A DNA stretch of 64,000 nucleotides from Pricia mediterranea (GCF_032248455.1 NZ_JAVTTP010000001.1:1548501-1612500), one strand, 5' to 3'; positions 18,744 to 28,338 are shown, counted from the first letter of the stretch. The notes: a model not told the origin generated them from the letters alone. Numbers and translations are program-made.

Positions 18744-20327
18744 ATGAAAAACATACAGAAACGGACCGGAACATTTTTCATTGTGCTATTGGCGGTAGTA
18801 ACTTTTTGGGGTTGCACTGAAGACTTTGAAGAAATCAATCAAAACCCGAATTTCCCAGAACAGGCCTCACCGGAGCTTTTATTGCCGGGCGTCATCCGCC
18901 AAATGGCTTATAACTGGGGCGATCAGGGATGGGATGAAGGTTTTACGGTGGTACAGTACGGCGCTAGGCTTCAGTTCACTTCTGGAGATAGATACAACTG
19001 GTCGCCCACGAACGACCCATATTTCGATGCTTATGACAGTATGCGAGACGTGGAAAACATTCTAAGGGAGACTAAGGAAAATCCGAATTTGCAGAATTAT
19101 TACGGAGTAGGCCTAATCGTAAAATCGTGGATATATTCCTACTTGACCGACGCCTATGGTGCCGTACCATATACGAATGCCACAAAAGGGATTAGTGAGG
19201 GTAACATTACCCCGGAATTCACCCCACAGCAGGAAATATACAGCGGAATTCTTGCGGATCTAAAAAGTGCGAATCAGATTTTAACGGGTATGGACAATAT
19301 TTCAGGAGATATTCTCTACGGCGGTGATGTGAATAAATGGCGGAAATTTGCCAATTCACTGCGACTAAGACATTTGATGCGGATAAGCAATGTAGATAAC
19401 CAAACCGCGGTAGCTGGTATGAACGAGATAGTCAATGACCCGGATACCTACCCTGTTTTTGAGGGTAATGAAGATAATGCCGCCGTCCAATGGAATTCGG
19501 ACGACCCCCAACCTAAATTCGAGACCCGTTCCGGAAGCTTTGACGAAGTTAGGCTGAGCTTGACCTTGGAAACGCGTCTAAAGGAATTGAATGACAGACG
19601 TTTGATCGTATACGCGCAGCCTACATCCGCATCGGGAGAAGGTATTTATTCGGATAATTTGGATGACTACGTAGGGATGCCCAACGGGTTGGACGATGCC
19701 GCTGCACTGGCCTATAGTCCGTCCGGGAATCCGGCCGAGGCAGGTTCTAATTACATCTCCCGTTTGGGAGTTTTGTTGACTTGTCGGGCATGCGACGAGG
19801 AAAATGCTTCCCCTACGGCCTCACAGACCATACTAATGGATTATGCGGAACTTCAATTTATTCTGGCGGAAGCGAGGGAGCGGGGTTTTATTTCCTTGGG
19901 GGAGGCCGGACAATATTATGAAAAAGGAATACGAGCGTCGTTTGGCTATTATACCGATAGGATAGTCGCAGGGGGTTGGAACGAAATAGCGGCCAATCTT
20001 CAGAGCTTTGATCTTGATGGCTATATTGCCCAGAACGATGTGGTTTACGCAGGATCTACGGCTGAAAGGTTGGAAAAAATTGCCCTTCAAAAATGGATTT
20101 CGCTTTTTTACACAGGTTTTGAAGCGTGGTCCGATTGGCGGCGGACGGGTATGCCAGAAATTGTACCCGGTCAAGACGCCGCCAATAACGGACAAGTTCC
20201 CGTGCGGTTCCTGTATCCCAATGAAGTTAAATCCACCAATAATGCGAACTATCAGGAAGCCGTAAACCAAATTGGCGGAGATGATTTAAACACCAGGCTT
20301 TGGTGGGATACTACGGATAGCAACTAA
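18744..20327 (+). CDS. SusD/RagB-family lipoprotein (SusD-like type 2)
   Basis: 527 aa. The lipid-modified cysteine is C24 (TFWGC). The body has the SusD helical features: ENPNLQNYYGVGLIVKSWIYSYLTDAYGAVPYTNA is the typical TPR-like segment, and ALQKWISLFYTGFEAWSDWRRTG is a conserved C-terminal block. It is an outer-surface lid that binds substrate over the SusC pore. SusC and SusD lie 11 bp apart, the usual pairing. The ligand is not evident from sequence. Confidence 0.93.
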   Translation: MKNIQKRTGTFFIVLLAVVTFWGCTEDFEEINQNPNFPEQASPELLLPGVIRQMAYNWGDQGWDEGFTVVQYGARLQFTSGDRYNWSPTNDPYFDAYDSMRDVENILRETKENPNLQNYYGVGLIVKSWIYSYLTDAYGAVPYTNATKGISEGNITPEFTPQQEIYSGILADLKSANQILTGMDNISGDILYGGDVNKWRKFANSLRLRHLMRISNVDNQTAVAGMNEIVNDPDTYPVFEGNEDNAAVQWNSDDPQPKFETRSGSFDEVRLSLTLETRLKELNDRRLIVYAQPTSASGEGIYSDNLDDYVGMPNGLDDAAALAYSPSGNPAEAGSNYISRLGVLLTCRACDEENASPTASQTILMDYAELQFILAEARERGFISLGEAGQYYEKGIRASFGYYTDRIVAGGWNEIAANLQSFDLDGYIAQNDVVYAGSTAERLEKIALQKWISLFYTGFEAWSDWRRTGMPEIVPGQDAANNGQVPVRFLYPNEVKSTNNANYQEAVNQIGGDDLNTRLWWDTTDSN

Positions 20328-20431
20328 CACCTTGCTTACTATTGATTGAGAACCCTTTTGAGTCTTTATCGAACTCTGCCTGTAAAGCGCAACCTATTTT
20401 TTTTAAATTAAAATTCTGACACACCCTGACC

Positions 20432-21526
20432 ATGAAAATATTCTTTGCAACGTGTATTTTGTTTTTTAGCAGCTTTCCACTGTCCGAATTACAAGCGCAG
20501 ACCAATGACAACCCAAAGGTCATTTTGATAACCTTGGATGGATTTCGTTGGCAAGAGCTGTTTTCCGGAGCGGATTCCCTGCTTATCACGAACCAAAAAT
20601 ATGTTAGCGATACTACAGATTTGAAAAATAAGTATTGGCATGGAACAGCAACGAAAAGAAGGCAGAAATTAATGCCTTTCGTTTGGGATTGGGTTGAGAA
20701 AAATGGGCAGTTACACGGGAACAGACGGCTGGAAAGCAAAATGAACCTCACAAATACCCATTGGTTCTCCTATCCAGGGTATAACGAAATATTGACGGGG
20801 AAAGCCGATGATAAAAGGATTTCAAGCAATGATAAGATAGACAATCCGAATATGACCATCTTGGAAAAAGCGAATTCTACTCCCGAGTATAAAGGAAAGG
20901 TCAGTGCCTTCGGTAGCTGGGACGTTTTCCCATACATTATCAATGAGAAACGCTCAGGGGTTCCGGTGAATGCAGGGTTTGAAGCAGCTCGAGGCACCGA
21001 TTTGACCGAAAAGGAAAAGTTTTTGAACCGGATGCAAACTAGGGTCCCAAGTCCATGGGGCTCAGTGCGTCTTGACGCCTTTACCCATGGATACGCCATG
21101 GAACAAATGAAAAAAAACCATCCCGATTTAATTTACATTGCTTATGGGGAGACGGACGACTTTGCACATGACGGAAATTATCAGGCCTATTTGGAGTCGG
21201 CACACAGAACGGATGGTTTTATTGAAGAATTGTGGCAGTTTGTCCAAAGCGATCCCTATTACAATGGCAAAACCACGTTCATTATTACCACGGACCACGG
21301 GCGCGGAACCAATCCTTTAGAGACGTGGCAACATCACGGAGATGACGTTAAAGGAGCGGATGAAGTCTGGGTTATAGCTTTCGGGAAAGGAGTGGCAGCA
21401 AAAGGAGAGATTACTGCAAATGAACAATTATATACGAACCAGATCGCAGCGTCCGTCACAAAACTCTTGAACATGAAAACAAACCAAGACGAGATGGGCC
21501 CAGAGTTTGAATTCTTAGACTATTAA
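20432..21526 (+). CDS. Exported alkaline phosphatase-superfamily phosphohydrolase
   Basis: 364 aa with a cleavable signal peptide ending near LQAQ (residue 25). Metal-binding motifs of the superfamily are present: ITLDGFRWQELFSGAD near the start, GETDDFAHDGNY, TTDHGRG and WQHHGDDV. Bacteroidota homologues are often labelled phosphoglyceromutase or type I phosphodiesterase. It would act in the periplasm. Its place between SusCD and an ethanolamine-type permease suggests release of an amine from a phosphate ester, for example phosphoethanolamine. That substrate is inferred, and the nucleophile is not certain from sequence. Confidence 0.82.
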   Translation: MKIFFATCILFFSSFPLSELQAQTNDNPKVILITLDGFRWQELFSGADSLLITNQKYVSDTTDLKNKYWHGTATKRRQKLMPFVWDWVEKNGQLHGNRRLESKMNLTNTHWFSYPGYNEILTGKADDKRISSNDKIDNPNMTILEKANSTPEYKGKVSAFGSWDVFPYIINEKRSGVPVNAGFEAARGTDLTEKEKFLNRMQTRVPSPWGSVRLDAFTHGYAMEQMKKNHPDLIYIAYGETDDFAHDGNYQAYLESAHRTDGFIEELWQFVQSDPYYNGKTTFIITTDHGRGTNPLETWQHHGDDVKGADEVWVIAFGKGVAAKGEITANEQLYTNQIAASVTKLLNMKTNQDEMGPEFEFLDY

Positions 21527-21608
21527 ATATTTTTTAATTACCGGTCGGGTCAAAATCCGATTTCCAAAATCAATTCCATAATCGACCATTAATTTTTAAA
21601 CCACCAAC

Positions 21609-23090
21609 ATGGCAAAAGGCGTGAAGTATAAGAAAATGGACAAAAGCTACTTTGAGTCCAGAGAACTTAAACGCCATGCAGGGGTCTGGTCACTTTGGGC
21701 CCTTGGTGTGGGTGCAGTCATTTCAGGTCATTTTTCGGGATGGAACCTTGGTCTGGCTTCCGGTGGATGGGGCGGTATGTTCGTTGCCACTATTTTGGTG
21801 GCATTAATGTATGTCGGTCTTACCCAAAGTGTCGCCGAGATGTCGCCCGCCCTGCCGCATACCGGAGGGGCCTATTCGTTCGCAAGATCGGCAATGGGCC
21901 CTTGGGGCGGTTTTTTCACCGGCTTGGTCGAAAACCTGGAATTTATTTTGACCCCAGCGGTAATCGTCTTCTTTCTCAGCCATTATATGTCCGGCATCTT
22001 CGGAACCACTCCTGAAATGCTGCCCTTCTGGTGGTTTGGCTTTTACTTGGTATTCACCGGTCTGAACATAGTGGGCGTAGAGATGTCTTTTCGCTTTACC
22101 GTGGCACTAACATTGTTGGCATTAGCCTGTCTTATGGTCTATTGGGTATCGGCTGTAGGGAGTGTGGATTTTACCCGGTACGCATTGGATATAAAAGCAG
22201 GAGCGAACGCTCAAGCCGAACATTTGGAAGGTGGCGGAGGGGAAATGTTTCCATTTGGTCTGTCGGGGGCCCTAAAGGCGATGCCTTTTGCGGTTTGGTT
22301 ATTTTTGGCCATTGAGCAGTTACCATTGGCGGCCGAAGAATCCATGGATCCGGAAAAGGACATGCCTAAAGGACTAACCTATGGCATTATAACATTAATT
22401 ATATCTGCATTTTTAATGTTGTGGTTAAATGCTTCGACTCCTCTAGGGTCATATGCATTATCTCAATCGGGAGAACCTCTGTTAGACGGTTATAAGGTTT
22501 TATTCGGCGACAATATTGCCAAAATCCTGGCTCTTGTAGCCTCTATTGGATTAATAGCATCTTTTCATACTATAATCTTCGCGTTCGGGAGACAAATCTA
22601 TTCCCTGTCGAGAGCCGGTTATTTTCCAGTATTTTTTTCCGTCACACACAGTAAAAGAAAAACCCCCTATACAGCCTTGATTTTAGGTTCTGCCATAGGA
22701 TTCGCAGTTTTGTTGATAACACGGTTTCTGGCAGGTGAGGAAAGCGGAGTATTCATAGGCGGAGCCTTACTGAATATAGCGGTTTTTAGTGCAATGTTGT
22801 CTTATATCCTGCAATGTGGGTCGTTCATTTTACTGCGAAGAAGAAAACCTGATATGGAGCGACCTTACGTAAGTCCGCTCGGTAATCTTGGGGCATGGGT
22901 CACTATTTTTCTGGCCGCCTTGATTATTTATTTTCAACTCCAGGACAAGTCCTACAGAACGGCGGTGTTCATTGCCATGGCGTATTTGGCAATTGGGCTG
23001 ATATATTTTGCAATGAGAGGCAGACATCGTCTAATTCTTTCCCCTGAGGAGGAATTTGCGCTGGAGCATGGAACCAAAAAAAACAACTAA
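21609..23090 (+). CDS. APC-family permease, ethanolamine permease-like
   Basis: 493 aa, about twelve membrane helices. LKRHAGVWSLWALGVGAVISG and AEMSPALPHTGGAYSFARSAMGPWGGFFTGL are close in pattern to ethanolamine permeases of the amino acid-polyamine-organocation family. EQLPLAAEESMDPEKDMPKGL is the usual cytoplasmic loop. It imports the amine across the inner membrane. Gaps are 82 bp after the phosphatase and 89 bp before the ligase gene; the set reads as one operon. Confidence 0.85.
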   Translation: MAKGVKYKKMDKSYFESRELKRHAGVWSLWALGVGAVISGHFSGWNLGLASGGWGGMFVATILVALMYVGLTQSVAEMSPALPHTGGAYSFARSAMGPWGGFFTGLVENLEFILTPAVIVFFLSHYMSGIFGTTPEMLPFWWFGFYLVFTGLNIVGVEMSFRFTVALTLLALACLMVYWVSAVGSVDFTRYALDIKAGANAQAEHLEGGGGEMFPFGLSGALKAMPFAVWLFLAIEQLPLAAEESMDPEKDMPKGLTYGIITLIISAFLMLWLNASTPLGSYALSQSGEPLLDGYKVLFGDNIAKILALVASIGLIASFHTIIFAFGRQIYSLSRAGYFPVFFSVTHSKRKTPYTALILGSAIGFAVLLITRFLAGEESGVFIGGALLNIAVFSAMLSYILQCGSFILLRRRKPDMERPYVSPLGNLGAWVTIFLAALIIYFQLQDKSYRTAVFIAMAYLAIGLIYFAMRGRHRLILSPEEEFALEHGTKKNN

Positions 23091-23179
23091 ATTAAAGTGC
23101 TTGAGAAAAATTAACCCGTTATGGGTCGATTTGTCCCATTTTAGCAAACCACGGATAGTATGAAAAAAATGAACCAAGA

Positions 23180-24535
23180 ATGAATATCGAAACGGTCAAG
23201 AAATATATTGAGGACAATCAGATTAAAAATGTAAAATTGGCCGTCGTCGATATGGACGGCGTGCTTCGGGGCAAATATGTAAACAAAAACAAGTTTCTAT
23301 CTGCTTTAGATAAAGGTTTTGGATTCTGTAATGTGGTTTTCGGATGGGATTCCAACGATGAGTTGTACAGGGAAGATTCCTTCACGGGGTGGAAGGACGG
23401 CTTTACAGATACAATGGCTACAATTGACCCCTCCAGTTTAAGGATGCTTCCCACCGAAGATAACAAGTCGGTAATTCTTCTTGCGGATTTTTCGGATAGC
23501 GAAGCAGCCAAGGTCTGTCCCAGATCAATCCTAAAAAAGACCTTGTCCAGATTGGACGATTTAGGATATTCGGTTACGGCCGCCTTTGAATTTGAGTTTT
23601 TTCTATTCAACGAAACACCAAAATCCGCCAGGGATAAAAATTACAACAATTTAGAACCGATTACCCCAGGCAATTTTGGCTATTCCGTACTACGCTGCTC
23701 TTCCCACGCCAGTTTATACCATGAAATAATGACCCTGACCGAGGAAATGGGAATGCCCTTGGAAGGACTCCATACGGAAACCGGGGCGGGGGTTTTCGAG
23801 GGTGCCATTGAGCATTCCGAGGCTCTGAGATCCGCGGATAACGGAGTTCTTTTTAAAACATTTATTAAGGTCTGGGCGCAACAAAAAAATATTATGGCCG
23901 GTTTTATGGCCAAATGGTCGCCAAGGTATCCGGGACAATCCGGTCATATCCATATCTCTCTTCAAAGAAAGGATGGCACAGCAGCATTTTATGATAAAAA
24001 CAAAACCAATAATATGTCGGATGTAATGCGCTGGTTCATCGGCGGGCAGCAACATTTGATGCCCGAAGTCTTGGCTATGGTAGCCTCGACCTGTAATAGC
24101 TATACTCGGCTTATCCCAGGCTTTTGGGCCCCCACCGATGCATCCTGGGGAATCGATAACCGCACCTGTGCAATCAGGGCCATTCCCGGAAGCGCAAAAT
24201 CACAACGGGTAGAATACCGGGTCTCCGCTGCCGATATTAATCCACATCTGGCTCTCGCAGCGGCCTTAGGTTCCGGCCTATGGGGTATTGAAAACAAAAT
24301 AGAACCTTTGGAGCCTGTTTGCGGAAACGCTTATGATGTCAACTTTCCCGATAAGCTACAACTGCCAAGAACGTTGACCCAGGCCGCCGAGCAGTTTAAA
24401 AATTCAAAGGCTGCCCGTAACCTATTCGGGGATGCCTTTGTGGACCATTACGCGTACACCCGTGAATGGGAAGACCGACAGCAACGTATGGCCATAACCG
24501 ATTGGCAACTGAACCGATATTTTGAAATCATATAG
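23180..24535 (+). CDS. Glutamine synthetase-family gamma-glutamyl-amine ligase
   Basis: 451 aa, GS fold. The beta-grasp N-domain (KLAVVDMDGVLRGKYV) precedes the catalytic domain with AAFEFEFFLF, LHTETGAGVFEGAIEHSEALR, SGHIHISLQ, and the ATP/phosphate region DNRTCAIRAIPGSAKSQRVEYRVSAADINPHLALAA. These are the glutamate- and metal-binding motifs of GS relatives such as PuuA, IpuC and Streptomyces GlnA4. Such enzymes ligate glutamate to an amine with ATP. With an ethanolamine-type permease and an alcohol dehydrogenase in the same operon, gamma-glutamylethanolamide is the likely product. Confidence 0.85.
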   Translation: MNIETVKKYIEDNQIKNVKLAVVDMDGVLRGKYVNKNKFLSALDKGFGFCNVVFGWDSNDELYREDSFTGWKDGFTDTMATIDPSSLRMLPTEDNKSVILLADFSDSEAAKVCPRSILKKTLSRLDDLGYSVTAAFEFEFFLFNETPKSARDKNYNNLEPITPGNFGYSVLRCSSHASLYHEIMTLTEEMGMPLEGLHTETGAGVFEGAIEHSEALRSADNGVLFKTFIKVWAQQKNIMAGFMAKWSPRYPGQSGHIHISLQRKDGTAAFYDKNKTNNMSDVMRWFIGGQQHLMPEVLAMVASTCNSYTRLIPGFWAPTDASWGIDNRTCAIRAIPGSAKSQRVEYRVSAADINPHLALAAALGSGLWGIENKIEPLEPVCGNAYDVNFPDKLQLPRTLTQAAEQFKNSKAARNLFGDAFVDHYAYTREWEDRQQRMAITDWQLNRYFEII

Positions 24536-24537
24536 AC

Positions 24538-25920
24538 ATGAGGGACACTATTTCACCCATAGATGGCTCGGTATACCGCTCTACCACCGAACACGGCACA
24601 AGAGACATCGAAAATGCTATCAGCTTGGCCCACAGAGCATTTCCCGATTGGGCCGCTCTGTCCATTAATGAAAGAGCTACGTTCGTGACCTCTTTTGTAG
24701 CAGCGATCGTGGCCGACAAAGCGGATATCGCAACCGAGATTACATGGCAGATGGGAAGGCCCGTCGCCCAGTCTCCCGGGGAGATCAACGGGTTTAAGGA
24801 CCGTGCCGACTATATGATCGGAATCGCCGAAGAGGCTCTACATCCCTTTGTGCCGGAAGGGCAAAGCATGGGAAAACGATTCGTCGAACGGGTTCCCCTT
24901 GGTATAATAGGCGTAATGAGCCCTTGGAACTATCCCTTCCTGACCTCGGTAAACGCCATAGTTCCCGCTTTAATGGCAGGAAACGTGGTACTGTTAAAGC
25001 ATTCATTTCAAACACCCTTGGTCGCGGAACGCTATGCCCAAGCTGCAATTAAGGCAGGCCTTCCCAAAGGTGTATTCCAAATTTTACATTTAAACCATGA
25101 GAATACGGCCCGGCTGATTGCAGATCCCAAACTAGGAGGTGTTTGCTTTACGGGATCGGTAAAAGGAGGAATAGCGATACAGCACGCCCTGACCGACTCG
25201 TTCATCCCCTGTGGACTGGAATTGGGGGGGAAGGATCCCGCATACGTAAGGGCCGATGCCAACTTGGAGCACAGTATCGAAAATTTGTTGGACGGGTCGT
25301 TCTTTAACAGCGGGCAATCTTGTTGCGGCATTGAAAGAATTTATGTCCATGAGGCCGTTTACAATAGATTTATCGACGGCTTTGTTAGCTTGGCCAAGAA
25401 ATACATTCTGGGCAATCCTTTGGAGCAGGATACCGATCTGGGGCCCATGGTGAAAACGGAAGCTGCCGACTTTGTAAGGGCACAGATCGGACGGGCCTTG
25501 CATAAAGGGGCAAGATCGTTGATAGACGAAACCTTGTTTCCTTCTTCCAAAAAAGGGACTCCGTATCTATCGCCCCATGTTTTAGTAGATGTGAATCACG
25601 ACATGGCGGTGATGACCGAAGAAAGTTTTGGTCCGGTAGTGGGAATCATGAAAGTTAAGAATGATGAAGAAGCTATTGGATTGATGAACGATTCTAAATA
25701 CGGCCTTACCGCCTCCCTGTGGACAGACGATATGGACGAAGCACAAAGCATAGCGGGCCGGGTTGAGGCAGGTACTATATTTATGAATCGCTGTGATTAT
25801 CTAGATCCCGCCCTGGCCTGGACCGGCTACAAGAATTCGGGAAGAGGCGTTACTCTCTCGAAGTTCGGATACGACCACCTGACCAAGGTAAAATCTTTCC
25901 ATTTTCGCGAAATAAAGTAA
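24538..25920 (+). CDS. Aldehyde dehydrogenase, PuuC-like role
   Basis: 460 aa. Catalytic residues are in place: N131 in SPWNYP, K154, E228 in LELGGKDP, and C262 in FNSGQSC. NAD-binding FTGSVKGG is at about 204-211 and EESFGPVVGI near the C-terminus. It starts 2 bp after the ligase stop. It would oxidise gamma-glutamyl-aminoacetaldehyde to gamma-glutamyl-glycine, equivalent to PuuC in putrescine catabolism. The fold is certain; the substrate follows from context. Confidence 0.87.
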   Translation: MRDTISPIDGSVYRSTTEHGTRDIENAISLAHRAFPDWAALSINERATFVTSFVAAIVADKADIATEITWQMGRPVAQSPGEINGFKDRADYMIGIAEEALHPFVPEGQSMGKRFVERVPLGIIGVMSPWNYPFLTSVNAIVPALMAGNVVLLKHSFQTPLVAERYAQAAIKAGLPKGVFQILHLNHENTARLIADPKLGGVCFTGSVKGGIAIQHALTDSFIPCGLELGGKDPAYVRADANLEHSIENLLDGSFFNSGQSCCGIERIYVHEAVYNRFIDGFVSLAKKYILGNPLEQDTDLGPMVKTEAADFVRAQIGRALHKGARSLIDETLFPSSKKGTPYLSPHVLVDVNHDMAVMTEESFGPVVGIMKVKNDEEAIGLMNDSKYGLTASLWTDDMDEAQSIAGRVEAGTIFMNRCDYLDPALAWTGYKNSGRGVTLSKFGYDHLTKVKSFHFREIK

Positions 25921-25969
25921 TAAGAAGGGATTCCTCAATTTTTTTGAAAGTTTAAGCAAAGGGGTAATA

Positions 25970-27142
25970 ATGGAGTTAATGAATACAAATTGGAATTTTC
26001 CGACTACAATATGGTTCGGAGCTGGCAGAATAATAGACCTTCCTTTATCATGTCAAAAATCAGGAATCAAAAAACCCCTTTTGGTTACCGATAATGGATT
26101 GGTGAAATTGGATGTTTTTGAAGAGGTTAAACGAATACTAAGGGAAGCGAACATAGATTTTACCACATACAGCTCGGTACAGGGCAACCCTACGGAAGCC
26201 AATGTGCTCAAAGGGGTACTCCACTACAATAAAAATCGCCATGACGGGGTCATAGCATTTGGAGGGGGATCTGCACTCGATGCGGCCAAGGCTATTGCCT
26301 TTATGTCAGGACAATCCCGCTCCCTATGGGATTTTGAGGATGTGGGGGATAATTGGGCCCGTGCCGAAATAGACGGAATAGCCCCAATAATTGCCATTCC
26401 CACCACCGCGGGAACCGGATCTGAAGTAGGAAGAGCTTCTGTAATCTTAGATAAAAGATCACAGACGAAAAAGATAATCTTCCATCCCAAAATGTTGCCA
26501 GGAACAGTCATTGTAGATCCCGAACTGACCCTTGGGCTGCCCCCTCATATTACTGCTTGGACGGGAGTAGATGCCATGGTACATGCCATCGAAGCCTATA
26601 TTGCCCCAGGATATCATCCTATGGCCGAAGGAATCGCTATCGAAGCTATTAGGATAATATCAAAGTATTTACCAAAGGCATTTAACAATGGGACCGATGT
26701 CCAGGCTAGGGGCCAAATGTTAGTTGCCGCTTCTATGGGCGCAACGGCATTTCAAAAAGGACTGGGGTCCGTGCATTCGATCGCACATCAATTGGGAGCG
26801 ATATATAACAAAGAACATGGTCTGCTCAATGCAATTTTATTGCCTTATGCCCTAAAGCAAAATCAATCCGCAATTGAAGAAAAAATGGTGTACTTGAGCA
26901 AGGTGTTGGAACTAAAGAAACAGGGTACCGATGCAATAATTGAATACATTTTACAACTAAGAAAAGAGTTAAATATACCCCATACACTAAAGGAGATCGG
27001 AATTAACGACGATGAAGCCGAAAGAATCGGGAAGATGGCTTTCAAAGATCCCTCTACCCCTTCAAATGCCAAGCCTTTGAATGAGGATGATCTGGAGAAG
27101 TTATTTAAAGCGGCGGTAAACGGCGAGTTAAACATTTTATAG
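25970..27142 (+). CDS. Iron-containing alcohol dehydrogenase
   Basis: 390 aa, type III ADH. FGGGSALDAAKAIAF binds NAD and PTTAGTGSEV is a family signature. Metal ligands appear in VDAMVHAIEAYI (Asp and His), GSVHSIAHQLGAIYNKEHG (two His). It fits oxidation of the hydroxyl of a gamma-glutamylated alkanolamine to the aldehyde used by the preceding enzyme. Polyamine (Puu) operons have an amine oxidase at this step instead, so an alcohol dehydrogenase points to ethanolamine or another amino alcohol. It lies 49 bp after the ALDH gene and 1 bp before the hydrolase. Confidence 0.88.
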   Translation: MELMNTNWNFPTTIWFGAGRIIDLPLSCQKSGIKKPLLVTDNGLVKLDVFEEVKRILREANIDFTTYSSVQGNPTEANVLKGVLHYNKNRHDGVIAFGGGSALDAAKAIAFMSGQSRSLWDFEDVGDNWARAEIDGIAPIIAIPTTAGTGSEVGRASVILDKRSQTKKIIFHPKMLPGTVIVDPELTLGLPPHITAWTGVDAMVHAIEAYIAPGYHPMAEGIAIEAIRIISKYLPKAFNNGTDVQARGQMLVAASMGATAFQKGLGSVHSIAHQLGAIYNKEHGLLNAILLPYALKQNQSAIEEKMVYLSKVLELKKQGTDAIIEYILQLRKELNIPHTLKEIGINDDEAERIGKMAFKDPSTPSNAKPLNEDDLEKLFKAAVNGELNIL

Positions 27143-27143
27143 C

Positions 27144-27935
27144 ATGAAGCTACTCATTGTAGAGGGCAATAATAAAGAAGCACGGGCGCAAAGGCAAGCT
27201 TTTGGTATAAAGCCCTATCACGTTATTTTCAAGGAAATGCTCGACTTTTTATGTCCTAACGTACAAACAGAAGTGGCCTTTCCCGCCGACGGCCCCAAAA
27301 GTTTACCAACTGCTATACAGTTAACAGGATATGATGGGGTTCTATGGACCGGAAGTGCTTTAAGCGTAACAGAAAATATACCTTCGGTTACCGATCAACT
27401 TGATTTTGCGGAGACCGTTTTTGAAAGTGGGACACCTATTTACGGAAGTTGTTGGGGATTACAGATAGCCGTAACGGTAGCAGGTGGCGAGATAAAACGT
27501 GGTGAAAACGGATTGGAGTTTGGAATCGCCAAGGAAATCATGCTGACAGAAGCCGCTACTGACGGTCCATTTTTTCCGAAAAGAAATTCAAACTACTCAG
27601 CACTCTGCATTCATTTTGATGAAGTAGTAAAAATTCCCGAAAACGGCGTAGTTTTGGCCTATAACACCCATTCTAAGGTACAGGCATTGACTTTTGATTA
27701 TAAAAAATCGTCGTTTTTTGGGGTACAGTACCACCCGGAATTCAAAGCTTCCGATTTAGCCAAAATCGCCACTCTTTTATCAAAAAAGCTTATTCAAAAT
27801 GATTATTTTTCTTCGGTGACCGAAGCGAACAAGTTTATTTCTCAATTTTCCGATGTAAAGAGTTTGCCTCAAGAAATCGTAAATTACCGTATCCACACCC
27901 AGGAAATAACTGCATGGCTGGAACATATTGAGTGA
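27144..27935 (+). CDS. Class I glutamine amidotransferase-like gamma-glutamyl hydrolase
   Basis: 263 aa. The catalytic triad is C103 (YGSCWGLQ), H197 and E199 (VQYHPEF). GVLWTGSALSV forms the oxyanion region, close to GMP-synthase-type amidotransferase domains. It stands alone, without a synthetase domain, so hydrolysis of a gamma-glutamyl bond is likely, as in PuuD. It would split gamma-glutamyl-glycine into glutamate and glycine and end the pathway. A 60-residue C-terminal extension (IHTQEITAWLEHIE at the end) is typical of this subgroup. It starts 1 bp after the ADH. Confidence 0.82.
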   Translation: MKLLIVEGNNKEARAQRQAFGIKPYHVIFKEMLDFLCPNVQTEVAFPADGPKSLPTAIQLTGYDGVLWTGSALSVTENIPSVTDQLDFAETVFESGTPIYGSCWGLQIAVTVAGGEIKRGENGLEFGIAKEIMLTEAATDGPFFPKRNSNYSALCIHFDEVVKIPENGVVLAYNTHSKVQALTFDYKKSSFFGVQYHPEFKASDLAKIATLLSKKLIQNDYFSSVTEANKFISQFSDVKSLPQEIVNYRIHTQEITAWLEHIE

Positions 27936-28255
27936 AATTTAGTTTTTAAAAACCAGTTTCACCCAGCTAATGATAAGCCTGCCCTAAATTAGGATTGTCG
28001 ATCATTCGTTTCATGGTATCAAAAAAAGGCTTGATAGAAAGAATCATCCTTAGCATAGAGCTTGTATAAGTGTTCTCTTAGTTAACCCAAAACTTTTAAA
28101 TAAAACCTTTTCGCCACTTTAATAGGGAAAAATTAGATGAGTGAGTCCTAAAAGTGTTCTATGATTTTTTCAAACGAAGCTAGTCCCATATTTAAGCCTG
28201 ATTTTTGAATTGGGATGGAATAGAATATAATTAATCTAGAAAAGATCAAAAAACC

Positions 28256-28277
28256 GCGTGCAATCTGCGTGCAACCC
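28256..28277. repeat. Paired 11-bp direct repeat left of the attachment core
   Basis: GCGTGCAATCT followed directly by GCGTGCAACCC. It resembles an integrase arm-site pair and lies outside the island, 45 bp left of the tRNA core. It could belong to another element that once ended here. Confidence 0.5.
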
Positions 28278-28309
28278 AAAAATAAAAAAGCTTCCAATTT
28301 CTTGGAAGC
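28278..28309 (-). terminator. Rho-independent terminator of the former tRNA-Asp gene
   Basis: Eight-bp perfect stem GCTTCCAA / TTGGAAGC (28290-28297 and 28302-28309) with a TTTC loop. On the minus strand it is followed by a T-rich run (complement of 28278-28289). It is correctly placed to end transcription from the tRNA read on the minus strand. Confidence 0.65.
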
Positions 28310-28322
28310 CCTTTATTTACTT

Positions 28323-28338
28323 GGCGGTCTGGACGGGA
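28323..28338 (-). other. Left attachment core: 3' end of a tRNA-Asp gene
   Basis: GGCGGTCTGGACGGGA on the plus strand is the reverse complement of the last 16 nt of a tRNA. Fifteen of these bases recur at 51673-51687 within a longer tRNA-Asp fragment. The two copies bound the island. Confidence 0.72.

Noticed and set aside
15445-20327. Classical polysaccharide utilisation locus
   Set aside because: No glycoside hydrolase, lyase or sulfatase accompanies the SusC/SusD pair; the flanking genes concern phosphoesters and amines.
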